In this document: positions 53,292 through 61,684 of the stretch, one piece after another
How positions within the stretch are numbered: position 1 is the stretch's first letter
Layout of the letters: each line of letters begins with the position of its first letter
Assembly (NCBI RefSeq): GCF_029946515.1
Contig: NZ_JARZHH010000005.1
Span: 224,575 to 288,574 of the forward strand
Source: Polyangium sp. 6x1
GTDB taxonomy: Bacteria; Myxococcota_A; Polyangia; Polyangiales; Polyangiaceae
Direction: 5' to 3'
DNA: 64,000 nt
Position numbers and translations under genes: made by a program
Notes under the pieces: generated by a model
Databases searched by the model: none
Told to the model about the DNA's origin: nothing
Seen by the model: only the letters and a program-made list of their open reading frames with translations

Positions 53292-53501
53292 CCCCAGCGG
53301 CGAGGAAGTGTCACCCGAGGTCCCGGTCTGAAGTCACCTTGACGCGCCCCTGTCCTTACCTCGCATCCCCGCGCCGCTGCCTCGCCTCCTCGATCCGTTC
53401 CCTTGTCCATCCCCGCGCCTTGCCTTGACGCGCGCCACCTCTGCCTTGGCGCGCTTCACGCCTACCTCGACGCCGCCGCGCCTCGCCTTGGCACGCCTCC
53501 C

Positions 53502-53700
53502 CGCCGTACATCGACGCGCCGAACCTCCTTCGAGGCGCCGCTTCGCCGTACATCGGCGCCCCGAACCTTCTTCGAGGGCGCCGCTTCGCCGTACATCGAC
53601 GCGCCGAACCTCCTTCGAGACGCCTCCCAGCCGTTTCGAGACGCGCCGAACCTCCTTCGAGACGCCTCCCACCCGCTTCGAGACGTCGCCCAGCGTTCCA
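53502..53700 (-). repeat. Imperfect tandem repeat tract with 42/43-bp period (probable decayed repeat gene)
   Basis: The core GCGCCGAACCTCCTTCGAG occurs four times, with starts of GAACC at 53521, 53563, 53606 and 53648, that is 42, 43 and 42 bp apart. In the minus strand, copies on either side of the 43-bp step encode the same motif (SKEVRRVDVRRSG) in different frames. One extra base therefore breaks what would otherwise be one coil-like protein. The surrounding 710-bp gap (53292-54001) holds no intact gene. Confidence 0.6.
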
Positions 53701-53860
53701 GAACACGAATCCGCCCTTTCGGAGGCACCCCGATGCGTGACCGCCCCCCACGCAACATTCCCGGCGCCAGCCCCAGGCGGCCTCGAGAGAGCCTCGCGCT
53801 CTCTGCCAACCAGAACGGCTTGCACCGGCAACGCTGCCTCTGGTCTTGCCACCGGCTTGT

Positions 53861-53992
53861 GGAAGAACTGCGCATCGCGCAGTTCTTCCATCACCGGTCC
53901 AGGGCTGGCCCTGGTCCGGGTCGAGGGGCGGACAGCCCCCGCGGGGCCCGGGGCAGCGCCCCGGCGCGGCGGCTCCTGGCGGGACCATCGTC
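53861..53992 (+). repeat. GC-rich composite hairpin repeat, copy A
   Basis: Module order: hairpin GGAAGAACTGCGC-ATC-GCGCAGTTCTTCC (53861-53889), palindrome CCAGGGC-TG-GCCCTGG (53899-53914), then GGTCGAGGGGCGGACAGCCC and further GC-rich sequence ending GGCGCGGCGGCTCC. It sits just after the 3' end of the first GMC oxidoreductase gene. See the related copies at 55881, 56083 and 56176. Confidence 0.75.
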
Positions 53993-54001
53993 GGCCGCTG
54001 C

Positions 54002-55705
54002 CTACCCTTTGCCGAGCATCAGCCGCGCGCAGCGGTCTCCGATCATCATCGAGGCCGCGTTCGTGTTGCCGGACACGATGGTCGGCATGATTGCCGCGCC
54101 CGCGACGCGCAGGCCGGTCACGCCACGCACGCGGAGCTCCGGGTCTACCACTGCGCTCGGATCGACGCCCATCTTGCACGTGCCGACCGGGTGAAAATCG
54201 ACCTCGGAGTATTTGCGGAGCGCCTCCCTGAGCTGATCGTCCGTGACCACGGTCGGCCCTGGCGTGTGCTCGACGTCCTCGACCCAGGTGAGGAGCTCTG
54301 GGGCATTGATGATCTGGCGGATCATCTTGTAGCCCTCGAGTTGCGTGGCCCAGTCCTCCGCTGTGCTCAGGAAATTCGGCTCGATGAGGGGCGCCTCGCG
54401 AGGATTGGCCGAGCGCAGCTTCACCTGGCCACGGCTCGTGGGGTGAAGGTTGATGCAGCCGAGCGCGAGCGCCTCCGAGGGATAGTCGGCCCAGCCGTGG
54501 CGCATATGATACGACTGGACCTCGAACCGAGGCGGACCGTTCACGGCGCCGGGCGCTCCGTTCGTGAACATCGACACGTCCATGGTCGTGATGTGGCTCG
54601 GCGGGCTCGGCATTCTGAGCTTCTTGACGACCACCGAGGCCAGGTGATCTTGCAGGTTCTGCCCGACGCCGGGCACGTCGGCGACGTGCTCGATCCCGAG
54701 CATTGCGAGCTCGGCGGCGCTCCCGATTCCCGAGAGCATGAGGAGCTGGGGCGTGTTGACCGTGCCCGTGCAGAGCACGACGTCCCGCCTTGCCCGGACG
54801 GCGATCTCGGCGCCATTCACGTCGATGAGGACCTTGTCGACCTTGCGGTTTGCATCGAACGTGATGCGCTTGACGCGCGCCAGCGTCTTGAGCGTCAGGT
54901 TGGGATTCGAGAGGAGCGGTTTTACGAATTTCGTGAATGCGTCCTGTCGAGCCCCCGTTTTTGCGTCGACGTTGAGCTGCGTGAACGCGACCCCGTAGGG
55001 CGAGGCGCCGTTGTAATCCTGGTTCAGCGGATACCCGAGCTTCATGACGGCATCGAGCACGCCCTTGGAGAGCTCATTTTTCGAGGTGAGCTCCGCGGTC
55101 GGGACGATCGGGCCCATGGTGCCGTGGTAGGCGGGGTCGCCGGCCAGGTAGGTCTCCAGCGCCATGAACGACGGCAGCACGCTCTCGTAGCCCCAGCCCG
55201 TGCACCCCTGGGCAGCCCAGCCATCGAAATCGTCTTCATGGCCGCGCACCCAGACCATCCCGTTGATCGAGCTCGATCCTCCGAGCACCTTGCCCGCGGA
55301 GTAGGACAGCGCCCTGTCCAAGAGCTCGGGCTGCGGTTCGGACGCATAACCCCAATCGACGCCGGAGTCCGGCTGCGTGAGCTTCCACGATTGCGTGAAA
55401 TTGCGAATGTCCTCGCGCTCGTTGCTGCCGCCCGCCTCGACGAGCAGCACCGTGACGCCCGGCTCCGAGAGCAGGCGCGCGACGAGCGGGCACCCGGCAG
55501 ATCCGGCGCCGACGACGACGTAATCATAAACCTCGGGGAGCGGCGAGATCGTTTCGTTCACGCTGCAACCGGCGAGAGATCGCGCGCCGATCGCGTGGAG
55601 CGACGATGCACCGATGCCTTTGAGGAGATCTCGGCGCGAGATGGCTGCGCGTTCGGCGAATGCGGGCAGATCAGAACCCCAAGGAGCCCTTGAACGTCGC
55701 TTCAT
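54002..55705 (-). CDS. GMC-family oxidoreductase with Tat-type signal, copy 1
   Basis: This 567-aa flavoenzyme has an N-terminal SRRDLLKGIGASSLHAIGARSLAGC, a twin-arginine-like signal followed by a possible lipobox Cys. FAD is bound by DYVVVGAGSAGCPLVARLLSE; other motifs are EAGGSNERE, GKVLGGSSSINGMVWVRGHEDDFD and LCTGTVNTPQLLMLSGIG. The active-site end is DFHPVGTCKMG ... LRVAGAAIMPTIVSGNTNAASMMIGDRCARL, with the catalytic His in HPVGT and the Asn in the final segment. Relatives are choline, glucose and alcohol dehydrogenases; the substrate is unknown. The protein is nearly identical to the product of 59677-61380, evidence of a recent duplication. Confidence 0.92.
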   Translation of the reverse strand: MKRRSRAPWGSDLPAFAERAAISRRDLLKGIGASSLHAIGARSLAGCSVNETISPLPEVYDYVVVGAGSAGCPLVARLLSEPGVTVLLVEAGGSNEREDIRNFTQSWKLTQPDSGVDWGYASEPQPELLDRALSYSAGKVLGGSSSINGMVWVRGHEDDFDGWAAQGCTGWGYESVLPSFMALETYLAGDPAYHGTMGPIVPTAELTSKNELSKGVLDAVMKLGYPLNQDYNGASPYGVAFTQLNVDAKTGARQDAFTKFVKPLLSNPNLTLKTLARVKRITFDANRKVDKVLIDVNGAEIAVRARRDVVLCTGTVNTPQLLMLSGIGSAAELAMLGIEHVADVPGVGQNLQDHLASVVVKKLRMPSPPSHITTMDVSMFTNGAPGAVNGPPRFEVQSYHMRHGWADYPSEALALGCINLHPTSRGQVKLRSANPREAPLIEPNFLSTAEDWATQLEGYKMIRQIINAPELLTWVEDVEHTPGPTVVTDDQLREALRKYSEVDFHPVGTCKMGVDPSAVVDPELRVRGVTGLRVAGAAIMPTIVSGNTNAASMMIGDRCARLMLGKG

Positions 55706-55880
55706 CGCACCATTTTATCATCTTGCGAACGGGCTGGCACCGGGCAGGGGGCCCCTTGCACGGCGCGGTTCCGCGCTGCAACACCGGACGGAATCGGCTC
55801 CACGGGGACGGGGGACGCCGCCATTTCTGTGCCCTCGGAACGCGCTCTCGGTGGCCGGGGCTGAGCATGGGTCTCGTGGG

Positions 55881-55995
55881 AGGCGCTTCGCTGGGGCTTT
55901 GCCCCAGGCCCCACCGGGGCTATCCGCCCCTGGGCCCGGACCAGCGCAAGCGCTGGACCCAGGGTCGATGAACTGCGCGATGCGCAGTTCATCGA
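55881..55995 (-). repeat. GC-rich composite hairpin repeat, copy B (reverse orientation)
   Basis: The block reads GCTTCGCTGGGGCTTTGCCC, then CACCGGGGC...CCGCCCCTGGG, a CCAGCGCAAGCGCTGG palindrome and the stem TCGATGAACTGCGC (55965-55978), GAT, GCGCAGTTCATCGA (55982-55995), perfect over 14 bp. It has the same modules as copy A in reverse order and strand. It lies upstream of GMC copy 1, in the 647-bp gap 55706-56352. Confidence 0.75.
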
Positions 55996-56082
55996 ACGGG
56001 CCAGGTCAAGACCGCAACCGACCCTGCCAACCAAGACAGCCGCGCGGACGGTTCAACGGGCGACGTGGTAGCAGCGGCGGCC

Positions 56083-56160
56083 TGTGGGAAGAACTGCGCA
56101 TCGCGCAGTTCTTCCCACAAAGGTCCAGGGCTGGCCCCGCAAAGAGGGGGGCGGACAGCT
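56083..56160 (+). repeat. GC-rich composite hairpin repeat, copy C (truncated)
   Basis: The stem TGTGGGAAGAACTGCGC (56083-56099), ATC, GCGCAGTTCTTCCCACA (56103-56119) is perfect over 17 bp. It is followed by CCAGGGCTGGCC and then by sequence of different composition (GGGGGGCGGACAGCTTG). The last module of the family is missing, apparently replaced at the join with copy D. Confidence 0.7.
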
Positions 56161-56175
56161 TGAAAAACTTTCCCC

Positions 56176-56292
56176 GCATCGACTGCGCTTCGCGCAGTCG
56201 ATGCCCAGAGGTCCAGGGCTGGCCCTGGTTCGGGTCGAGGGGCGAAGAGCCCCCGCGGGGTCCGGGGCAGAGCCCCGGCGCGGCGGCTCCTA
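56176..56292 (+). repeat. GC-rich composite hairpin repeat, copy D
   Basis: The stem GCATCGACTGCGC (56176-56188), TTC, GCGCAGTCGATGC (56192-56204) is perfect over 13 bp. It is followed by CCAGGGCTGGCCCTGG and GGTCGAGGGGCGAAGAGCCC with the same GC-rich end as copy A. All family stems keep ACTGCGC-NNN-GCGCAGT at the centre while their outer arms differ and stay complementary. Confidence 0.75.
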
Positions 56293-56352
56293 GTGAACCC
56301 AGTGTCTTGGAGCAGCTTGTCGAGATCCGGATCTCGGGCGAAGCTTCGATTT

Positions 56353-57048
56353 GTGAACAGTAACTGGGAAGACGTCATTACACACGACCGGCTCCTCGAG
56401 CATCGACGATGGGCCATCGCGCGCGACCGGCGCAACCCGGACGACGTGGGGCTGACGATCGATCCCGCGCGTATCGATGATTCTCCGGGTCGCATTCAAG
56501 TGAAAGGAATGCGCTTCAGTCATTTCCCGGTGAGGAACGAGACGCTCACCGGGGCGCGGTTCGAGGACTGCCATTTCCTGAAAATGAGGTTCGGCGCCGC
56601 GAACATGAACAACATCGAGCTCCTCGGCTGCATCTTCGTCGAGACCGTGATGAATTTCGTACCGTTGGGGTACGCGACGATCCGCCGCTCGACGTTCACG
56701 CGAAGCAACCTGGTGGAGGCGGGCTTTCGCGACGCGACGGTGGAAGAGACGCGCTTCGAGGCCACGCAGTTCACGGCGGCGAAGTTCGTGCAGTCGACGT
56801 TCCGCAACGTGCACCTGCGCGGGTGCCGGATGAACGAGGCTCTGTTCCGGGAGACGACATTCGAGGATTGCGATCTCCGCGACGTGGATATGTCCGATGG
56901 CTGGTTCCAGGGAGCGAATTTCGTGCGCTGCGACCTCCGCGGCGCGACCCTCTGGTCGATGGCGGGGGCCGAGCCTCGATGGCATTTCGAGCAATGCCAG
57001 TCCGACGGCCCGCTGCCGCCGCCCGCCGGCGCGCCTACGGCCCCGTGA
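56353..57048 (+). CDS. Pentapeptide-repeat protein
   Basis: This 231-aa protein has an N-terminal basic region, then about 150 residues of A(D/N)Lxx-type repeats: MRFSHFPVRNETLTGARFEDCHFLKMRFGAANMNNIELLGCIF ... ATIRRSTFTRSNLVEAGFRDATVEETRFEATQFTAAKFVQSTF ... FRETTFEDCDLRDVDMSDGWFQGANFVRCDLRGATLW. These form a right-handed quadrilateral beta-helix; some family members mimic DNA, others scaffold proteins. The start is uncertain: GTG 56353 gives the length here, a GTG at 56293 adds 20 residues within the repeat region upstream. Confidence 0.85.
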   Translation: MNSNWEDVITHDRLLEHRRWAIARDRRNPDDVGLTIDPARIDDSPGRIQVKGMRFSHFPVRNETLTGARFEDCHFLKMRFGAANMNNIELLGCIFVETVMNFVPLGYATIRRSTFTRSNLVEAGFRDATVEETRFEATQFTAAKFVQSTFRNVHLRGCRMNEALFRETTFEDCDLRDVDMSDGWFQGANFVRCDLRGATLWSMAGAEPRWHFEQCQSDGPLPPPAGAPTAP

Positions 57049-57241
57049 TGTCCTCGAGCATCGGCGGCGCGAGGACGGGCTCGACCTACGGGCTCTATCG
57101 AATTTCCAGGGACCGGCCCTCCGCGCCCGAGCTGTTTTTGCCTGGGGCAAGGTTTTGGCGCAGACGGCCGGGGGAGGGCGATGCGCGGCCGCGATGCTCA
57201 GCGCGAGGCTGGAGGGGCTGGATGGGGGGAGCCGGGGTCGC

Positions 57242-58612
57242 TCAGGAGCCCTTGGCCGTCGCGAACTTCTGCAGAAAGACCGCCAGGGAGACGGCCATGT
57301 TCTCGATCTCGGAGGGGTCGACGCTCTCGTTTGGCGCGTGGATCAACGCCTTCGGCTCCTCGACGCCGAAGAGCATGATCTCCGCCTTGGGGAAGGAGGT
57401 CTGGAAGACGTTGCACAGCGGAATGGAGGCGCCCTGGCCCATGGCGACGACCTCTTTGTTGTAGGCGGCGCCCATGGCGGCGACCATTGCATTGTAGCCC
57501 GGCCCCGTGGTCGACGTGCGGAAGGGCTCGCCGCTCGCGGACGGGGTCAGGGTGACCCTCACGTTCCAGGGCGCGACCGACTTCAAGTGATTGATCAAGG
57601 CTTGCTGCGCCGCCTCCGCTGTGACGCCGGGCGGGACGCGCAGGCTGACGAGCGCCCGCGCGTGGGCCTGCACGGCCGGGGTGGCATCGTCCACGGACGG
57701 GCAATCGATTCCGCAGACGGTCACCGCGAACCGCGCCCAGAGCATGTCCGACACGGTGCCGTTGCCGAGCAGATCCACGCCATCGAGGACGCGCGCATCC
57801 GTGCGGAATTGATCCGCCGGGTATTGTGCCCCCGACCAGGTCATGCTGTTGTCGAGCCCGCGCACCGTGGTGTTGCCCTGGGAATCGCGCAGGGTGGCCA
57901 GCATGGAGATGAGCGCGGCGAGGGCGTCGGGGGAGGGGCCTCCGAATTGACCCGAATGCATGGGACCCTCGAGGGTATCGACGGCGACGATCACGTTCGC
58001 GATGCCGCGCAGCGACGTGGTCAGGGTCGGCGTCCCGTCCGCGAAATTGCCCGCGTCCCCCACCAGGATGGCGTCGGCCGCGAGCAGGTCATGGTTGCTC
58101 GGGTCGGCGACGAAGTTCTCGAGCCCGCCGGTGCCCTGCTCCTCGGAGCCCTCGCCGACGATCTTGAGGCTCACCGGGAGGTTGTCGCCGAGCGCGCGAA
58201 TGGCCGTGAGGTGCACCGCGATGTTGCCCTTGCAATCGGCCGCGCCGCGCCCGTACCAGCGGCCGTCGTTCTTCGGGGTCAGCGTCCACGGGTCGGTGTT
58301 CCAGTCCGCCTTGTTCGGCACGGGCTGCACGTCGTGGTGGAAGTACAAGAGCACGGTGGGAGCGCCCGGGGGCCCCTGCTTGAAACCGGTCACCGTTTTG
58401 GATTTGTCGGAGGTGACGTGGACGCTGATATTGGTGAAGCCCGCCGTGGTGAAGGCCTGCGCCAGCCAGACGACCATCTTGTTGCAATCCGCGGGCGGGT
58501 TGTCCGGCGGCGAGAAGACCGATTGGTAAGAGACCATGGTGGCGAGATCGGCCTGGGCCTGGGCCATCAGCGCCTGGACCTTGGTACGGATGTCGTTGAC
58601 GTCGTCGCGCAT
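57242..58612 (-). CDS. M20-family metallopeptidase (dipeptidase-like)
   Basis: This 456-aa enzyme has the M20 metal ligands: His in VLLYFHHDVQPVP, bridging Asp in WYGRGAADCKGN, catalytic Glu and ligand Glu in VGEGSEEQGTGG, and Asp in ILVGDAGN. The dimerisation lid domain follows, with MHSGQFGGPSPDAL. The last ligand position reads MGQGASIPLCNVFQ, and a His late in the chain (LIHAPNES) is the canonical final ligand. Family members cleave dipeptides or N-acylated amino acids. It has no signal peptide. Confidence 0.9.
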   Translation of the reverse strand: MRDDVNDIRTKVQALMAQAQADLATMVSYQSVFSPPDNPPADCNKMVVWLAQAFTTAGFTNISVHVTSDKSKTVTGFKQGPPGAPTVLLYFHHDVQPVPNKADWNTDPWTLTPKNDGRWYGRGAADCKGNIAVHLTAIRALGDNLPVSLKIVGEGSEEQGTGGLENFVADPSNHDLLAADAILVGDAGNFADGTPTLTTSLRGIANVIVAVDTLEGPMHSGQFGGPSPDALAALISMLATLRDSQGNTTVRGLDNSMTWSGAQYPADQFRTDARVLDGVDLLGNGTVSDMLWARFAVTVCGIDCPSVDDATPAVQAHARALVSLRVPPGVTAEAAQQALINHLKSVAPWNVRVTLTPSASGEPFRTSTTGPGYNAMVAAMGAAYNKEVVAMGQGASIPLCNVFQTSFPKAEIMLFGVEEPKALIHAPNESVDPSEIENMAVSLAVFLQKFATAKGS

Positions 58613-59007
58613 CGGAATTTTTCCTGCTGGGGGTTTTCTGATCGGGTGTGGAACGAACGGGGGGCGTCTACTGCAGCGAGCGTGCCAGGTCGCCACGCCA
58701 CGGCTCGGCGCGGAAACTTCCGAGATGAACCGCCATTTCAGGGCGGTCCGAGGGGCCGCCGTCGACGCCAGACGGCTGGAGGGGGAGCCGCGGGGTGTTC
58801 CTCAGGTGTACCTGTAACAGGGGATGTTACAGGGGGTGTGAGCGGGCTACGTGCCGAGCGATCGTTAGAGCCGTTCCTCGGCTCGGCTGACCTTGGGCGA
58901 GGAGTCCACGACGGCTCCGGTGATCATCGAAGGAAGCTCGCCCGCCATAGGGGAAGCGCGCTACGCGCCGGGGATGGGCGCGACCCTCGTCGAATTCGCG
59001 CCGGCGC
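58613..59007. other. 395-bp intergenic region upstream of the M20 peptidase
   Basis: No gene is supported here. The notable content is the perfect palindrome at 58811-58833, described separately. The remainder is typical high-GC spacer. Confidence 0.4.
58811..58833. promoter_or_regulatory. Perfect 9-bp inverted repeat, candidate operator
   Basis: CCTGTAACA (58811-58819), GGGGA, TGTTACAGG (58825-58833) are exact reverse complements with a 5-bp spacer. AT-rich arms of this kind stand out in this GC-rich genome, and the site is about 200 bp upstream of the M20 gene start. A dimeric repressor site is likely. No regulator gene is adjacent. Confidence 0.45.
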
Positions 59008-59523
59008 TTACTCCGCGGTCCGGATGAAGTAGAGATCAGGCGACTCGTACCACGCCGACTGGAGATAGACGAAGCCTTTGAGCGCGGGGACGTAGCGGAA
59101 CCGGCTGTAGATGCCGGCGTCAATCGCCTGCGGCGGGTTTTTCGTGCCCGGGCCGAGCGGGAGAATCTCGATGTCCCAGGTCGAGGTTGCGTTGGGCTTG
59201 ATGACGAAGATGCGCCCGCCGTCGTCGGGCGCGCCGTGGTCGCCGTCGTGGCGCGCGTCGAAGTACAGGAACCGATCGTTATCGGGGTCGTACTCGAATG
59301 ACGCGTTGACCGGCTTGTCGTCGAGGAATTGCGTCAGCCCCGGGGAGGGGTTGAAGGTGAGCGGTGTGGCGGTCGTCCCGGTCGCGTCGATCGTGTACGC
59401 GTTCAAGGTGGGGAAGTTGCCGTAGCCCCACCCGTCGCCGAAGCCGAGGCTCACCAGCTGGTTGCGCTTCGAGTCCCACGCCAATGCAGCCAAAAAAGGA
59501 AGACGGATCCGTGTGGAAGTCAT
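59008..59523 (-). pseudogene. C-terminal fragment of an exported beta-propeller-like protein
   Basis: This is a 171-aa reading frame without a signal peptide. Its first residues (MTSTRIRLPFLAALAWDSKRNQLVSLGFGDGWGYGNFPTLNAYTI) start in the middle of a fold, and its body (YDPDNDRFLYFDARHDG, RFRYVPALKGFVYLQSAWYESPDLYFIRT) consists of propeller-like strands with a normal-looking end. The 5' part of the gene is missing next to the duplicated GMC oxidoreductase. It is probably a remnant, although it could be a small real gene. Confidence 0.5.
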
Positions 59524-59676
59524 CGACAATCTCCTATCCCGCGGGCTCGGCCGCGCTGCAAACCTATCGCTTCATGACCGCGGATAGGACATGGAGACGC
59601 CTTCGGATGTCAACCGCCGCGAGCCGATTGGCGCGGTCGAGGCAGCGGGGTCCTCGGGGCGCCGCTGGCCGAGCGC

Positions 59677-61380
59677 CTAGCCTTTGCCGAGCATCAGCCG
59701 CGCGCAGCGGTCTCCAATCATCATCGAGGCCGCGTTCGTATTGCCAGACACGATGGTCGGCATGATCGCCGCGCCCGCGACGCGCAGGCCGGTCACGCCA
59801 CGCACGCGGAGCTCCGGGTCGACCACCGCGCTCGGATCGACGCCCATCTTGCACGTGCCGACCGGGTGAAAATCGACCTCGGAGTATTTGCGGAGCGCCT
59901 CCCTGAGCTGATCGTCCGTGACCACGGTCGGCCCCGGCGTGTGCTCGACGTCCTCGACCCAGGTGAGGAGCTCCGGGGCATTGATGATCTGGCGGATCAT
60001 CTTGTAGCCCTCGAGTTGCGTGGCCCAGTCCTCCGCTGTGCTCAGGAAATTCGGCTCGATGAGGGGCGCCTCGCGAGGATCGGCCGAGCGCAGCTTCACC
60101 TGGCCACGGCTCGTGGGGTGAAGGTTGATGCAGCCGAGCGCGAGCGCCTCCGAGGGATAGTCGGCCCAGCCGTGGCGCATATAATACGACTGGACCTCGA
60201 ACCGAGGCGGACCGTTCACGGCGCCGGGCGCTCCGTTCGTGAACATCGACACGTCCATGGTCGTGATGTGGCTCGGCGGGCTCGGCATTCTGAGCTTCTT
60301 GACGACCACCGAGGCCAGGTGATCTTGCAGGTTCTGCCCGACGCCGGGCACGTCGGCGACGTGCTCGATCCCGAGCATTGCGAGCTCGGCGGCGCTCCCG
60401 ATTCCCGAGAGCATGAGGAGCTGGGGCGTGTTGACCGTGCCCGTGCAGAGCACGACGTCCCGCCTCGCCCGGACGGCGATCTCGGCGCCCTTCACGTCGA
60501 TGAGGACCTTGTCGACCTTGCGGTTTGCATCGAACGTGATGCGCTTGACGCGCGCCAGCGTCTTGATCGTCAGGTGGAGATTCGAGAGGAGCGGTTTTAC
60601 GAACTTCGTGAATGCGTCCTGTCGAGCCCCCGTTTTCGCGTCGACGTTGAGCTGCGTAAACGCGACCCCGTAGGGCGAGGCGCCATTGTAATCCTGGTTC
60701 AGCGGATACCCGAGCTTCACGACGGCATCGAGCACGCCCTTGGAGAGCTCATTTTTCGAGGTGAGCTCCGCGGTCGGGACGATCGGGCCCATGGTGCCGC
60801 GGTAGGCGGGGTCGCCGGCCAGGTAGGTCTCCAGCGCCATGAACGACGGCAGCACGCTCTCATAGCCCCAGCCCGTGCACCCCTGGGCAGCCCAGCCATC
60901 GAAATCGTCTTCATGGCCGCGCACCCAGACCATCCCGTTGATCGAGCTCGATCCTCCGAGCACCTTGCCCGCAGAGTAGGACTGCGCCCTGTTCAAGAGC
61001 TCGGGCTGCGGTTCGGACTCATAACCCCAATCGACGCCGGAGTCCGGCTGCGTGAGCTTCCACCATTGCGTGAAATCGCGAATGTCCTCGCGCTCGTTGC
61101 TGCCGCCCGCCTCGACGAGCAGCACCGTGACGCCCGGCTCCGAGAGCAGGCGCGCGACGAGCGGGCACCCGGCAGATCCGGCGCCGACGACGACGTAGTC
61201 ATAAACCTCGGGGAGCGGCGAGATCGGTTCGTTCACGCTGCAACCAGCGAGAGATCGCGCGCCGATCGCGTGGAGCGACGATACACCGACGAGTTTGAGG
61301 AGTTCTCGGCGCGAGAGGCCTGCGCGTTCGGCGAATGCGGGCAGATCAGGACACCAAGGAGCCCTTGAATGTCGCTTCAT
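59677..61380 (-). CDS. GMC-family oxidoreductase with Tat-type signal, copy 2
   Basis: This 567-aa protein is nearly identical to the product of 54002-55705 (differences mostly in the first 35 residues, for example SRRELLKLVGVSSLH, and a few scattered sites). It has all the GMC features: VVVGAGSAGCPL, GKVLGGSSSINGM, HPVGTCKMG and the closing NTNAASMMIGDRCARL. The homology extends about 70 bp upstream of the start codon but stops at the stop codon on the other side, so the duplicated unit was the gene plus its promoter region. Confidence 0.92.
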   Translation of the reverse strand: MKRHSRAPWCPDLPAFAERAGLSRRELLKLVGVSSLHAIGARSLAGCSVNEPISPLPEVYDYVVVGAGSAGCPLVARLLSEPGVTVLLVEAGGSNEREDIRDFTQWWKLTQPDSGVDWGYESEPQPELLNRAQSYSAGKVLGGSSSINGMVWVRGHEDDFDGWAAQGCTGWGYESVLPSFMALETYLAGDPAYRGTMGPIVPTAELTSKNELSKGVLDAVVKLGYPLNQDYNGASPYGVAFTQLNVDAKTGARQDAFTKFVKPLLSNLHLTIKTLARVKRITFDANRKVDKVLIDVKGAEIAVRARRDVVLCTGTVNTPQLLMLSGIGSAAELAMLGIEHVADVPGVGQNLQDHLASVVVKKLRMPSPPSHITTMDVSMFTNGAPGAVNGPPRFEVQSYYMRHGWADYPSEALALGCINLHPTSRGQVKLRSADPREAPLIEPNFLSTAEDWATQLEGYKMIRQIINAPELLTWVEDVEHTPGPTVVTDDQLREALRKYSEVDFHPVGTCKMGVDPSAVVDPELRVRGVTGLRVAGAAIMPTIVSGNTNAASMMIGDRCARLMLGKG

Positions 61381-61684
61381 CGCGGCATTTTATCATCGTG
61401 CGAATCGGCTGGCATCGGGGCAGGGGGGCCCTTGCACCGCGCGGTCGGTCCGAGCGATGCTGCCAACCCGGCGGATCTTCCCCCGTGGACGTGCGAGGCG
61501 GGCAAGCGGGGCCTTGCTCAAGCCAATCTTTTTGCAGAATATGGCGATCCGTGGTTGCCTGCGCGACAGGAAGCCGACCGAGGACGTAAATCCGGAGGCG
61601 GGCAAGGTCGAGGCGGAGGCGCTGCAAGGCGGAGCGACCACGACGGCGTGAGGGTTTGCCGGAAGGGACGGGGAGATCAACTCG
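61381..61684. other. 304-bp intergenic region
   Basis: No gene is supported. The first 70 bp match the upstream region of GMC copy 1 and should contain the promoter of GMC copy 2; the remaining part holds the promoter of the kelch-repeat gene, with GGGGAG before its start. Confidence 0.4.
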
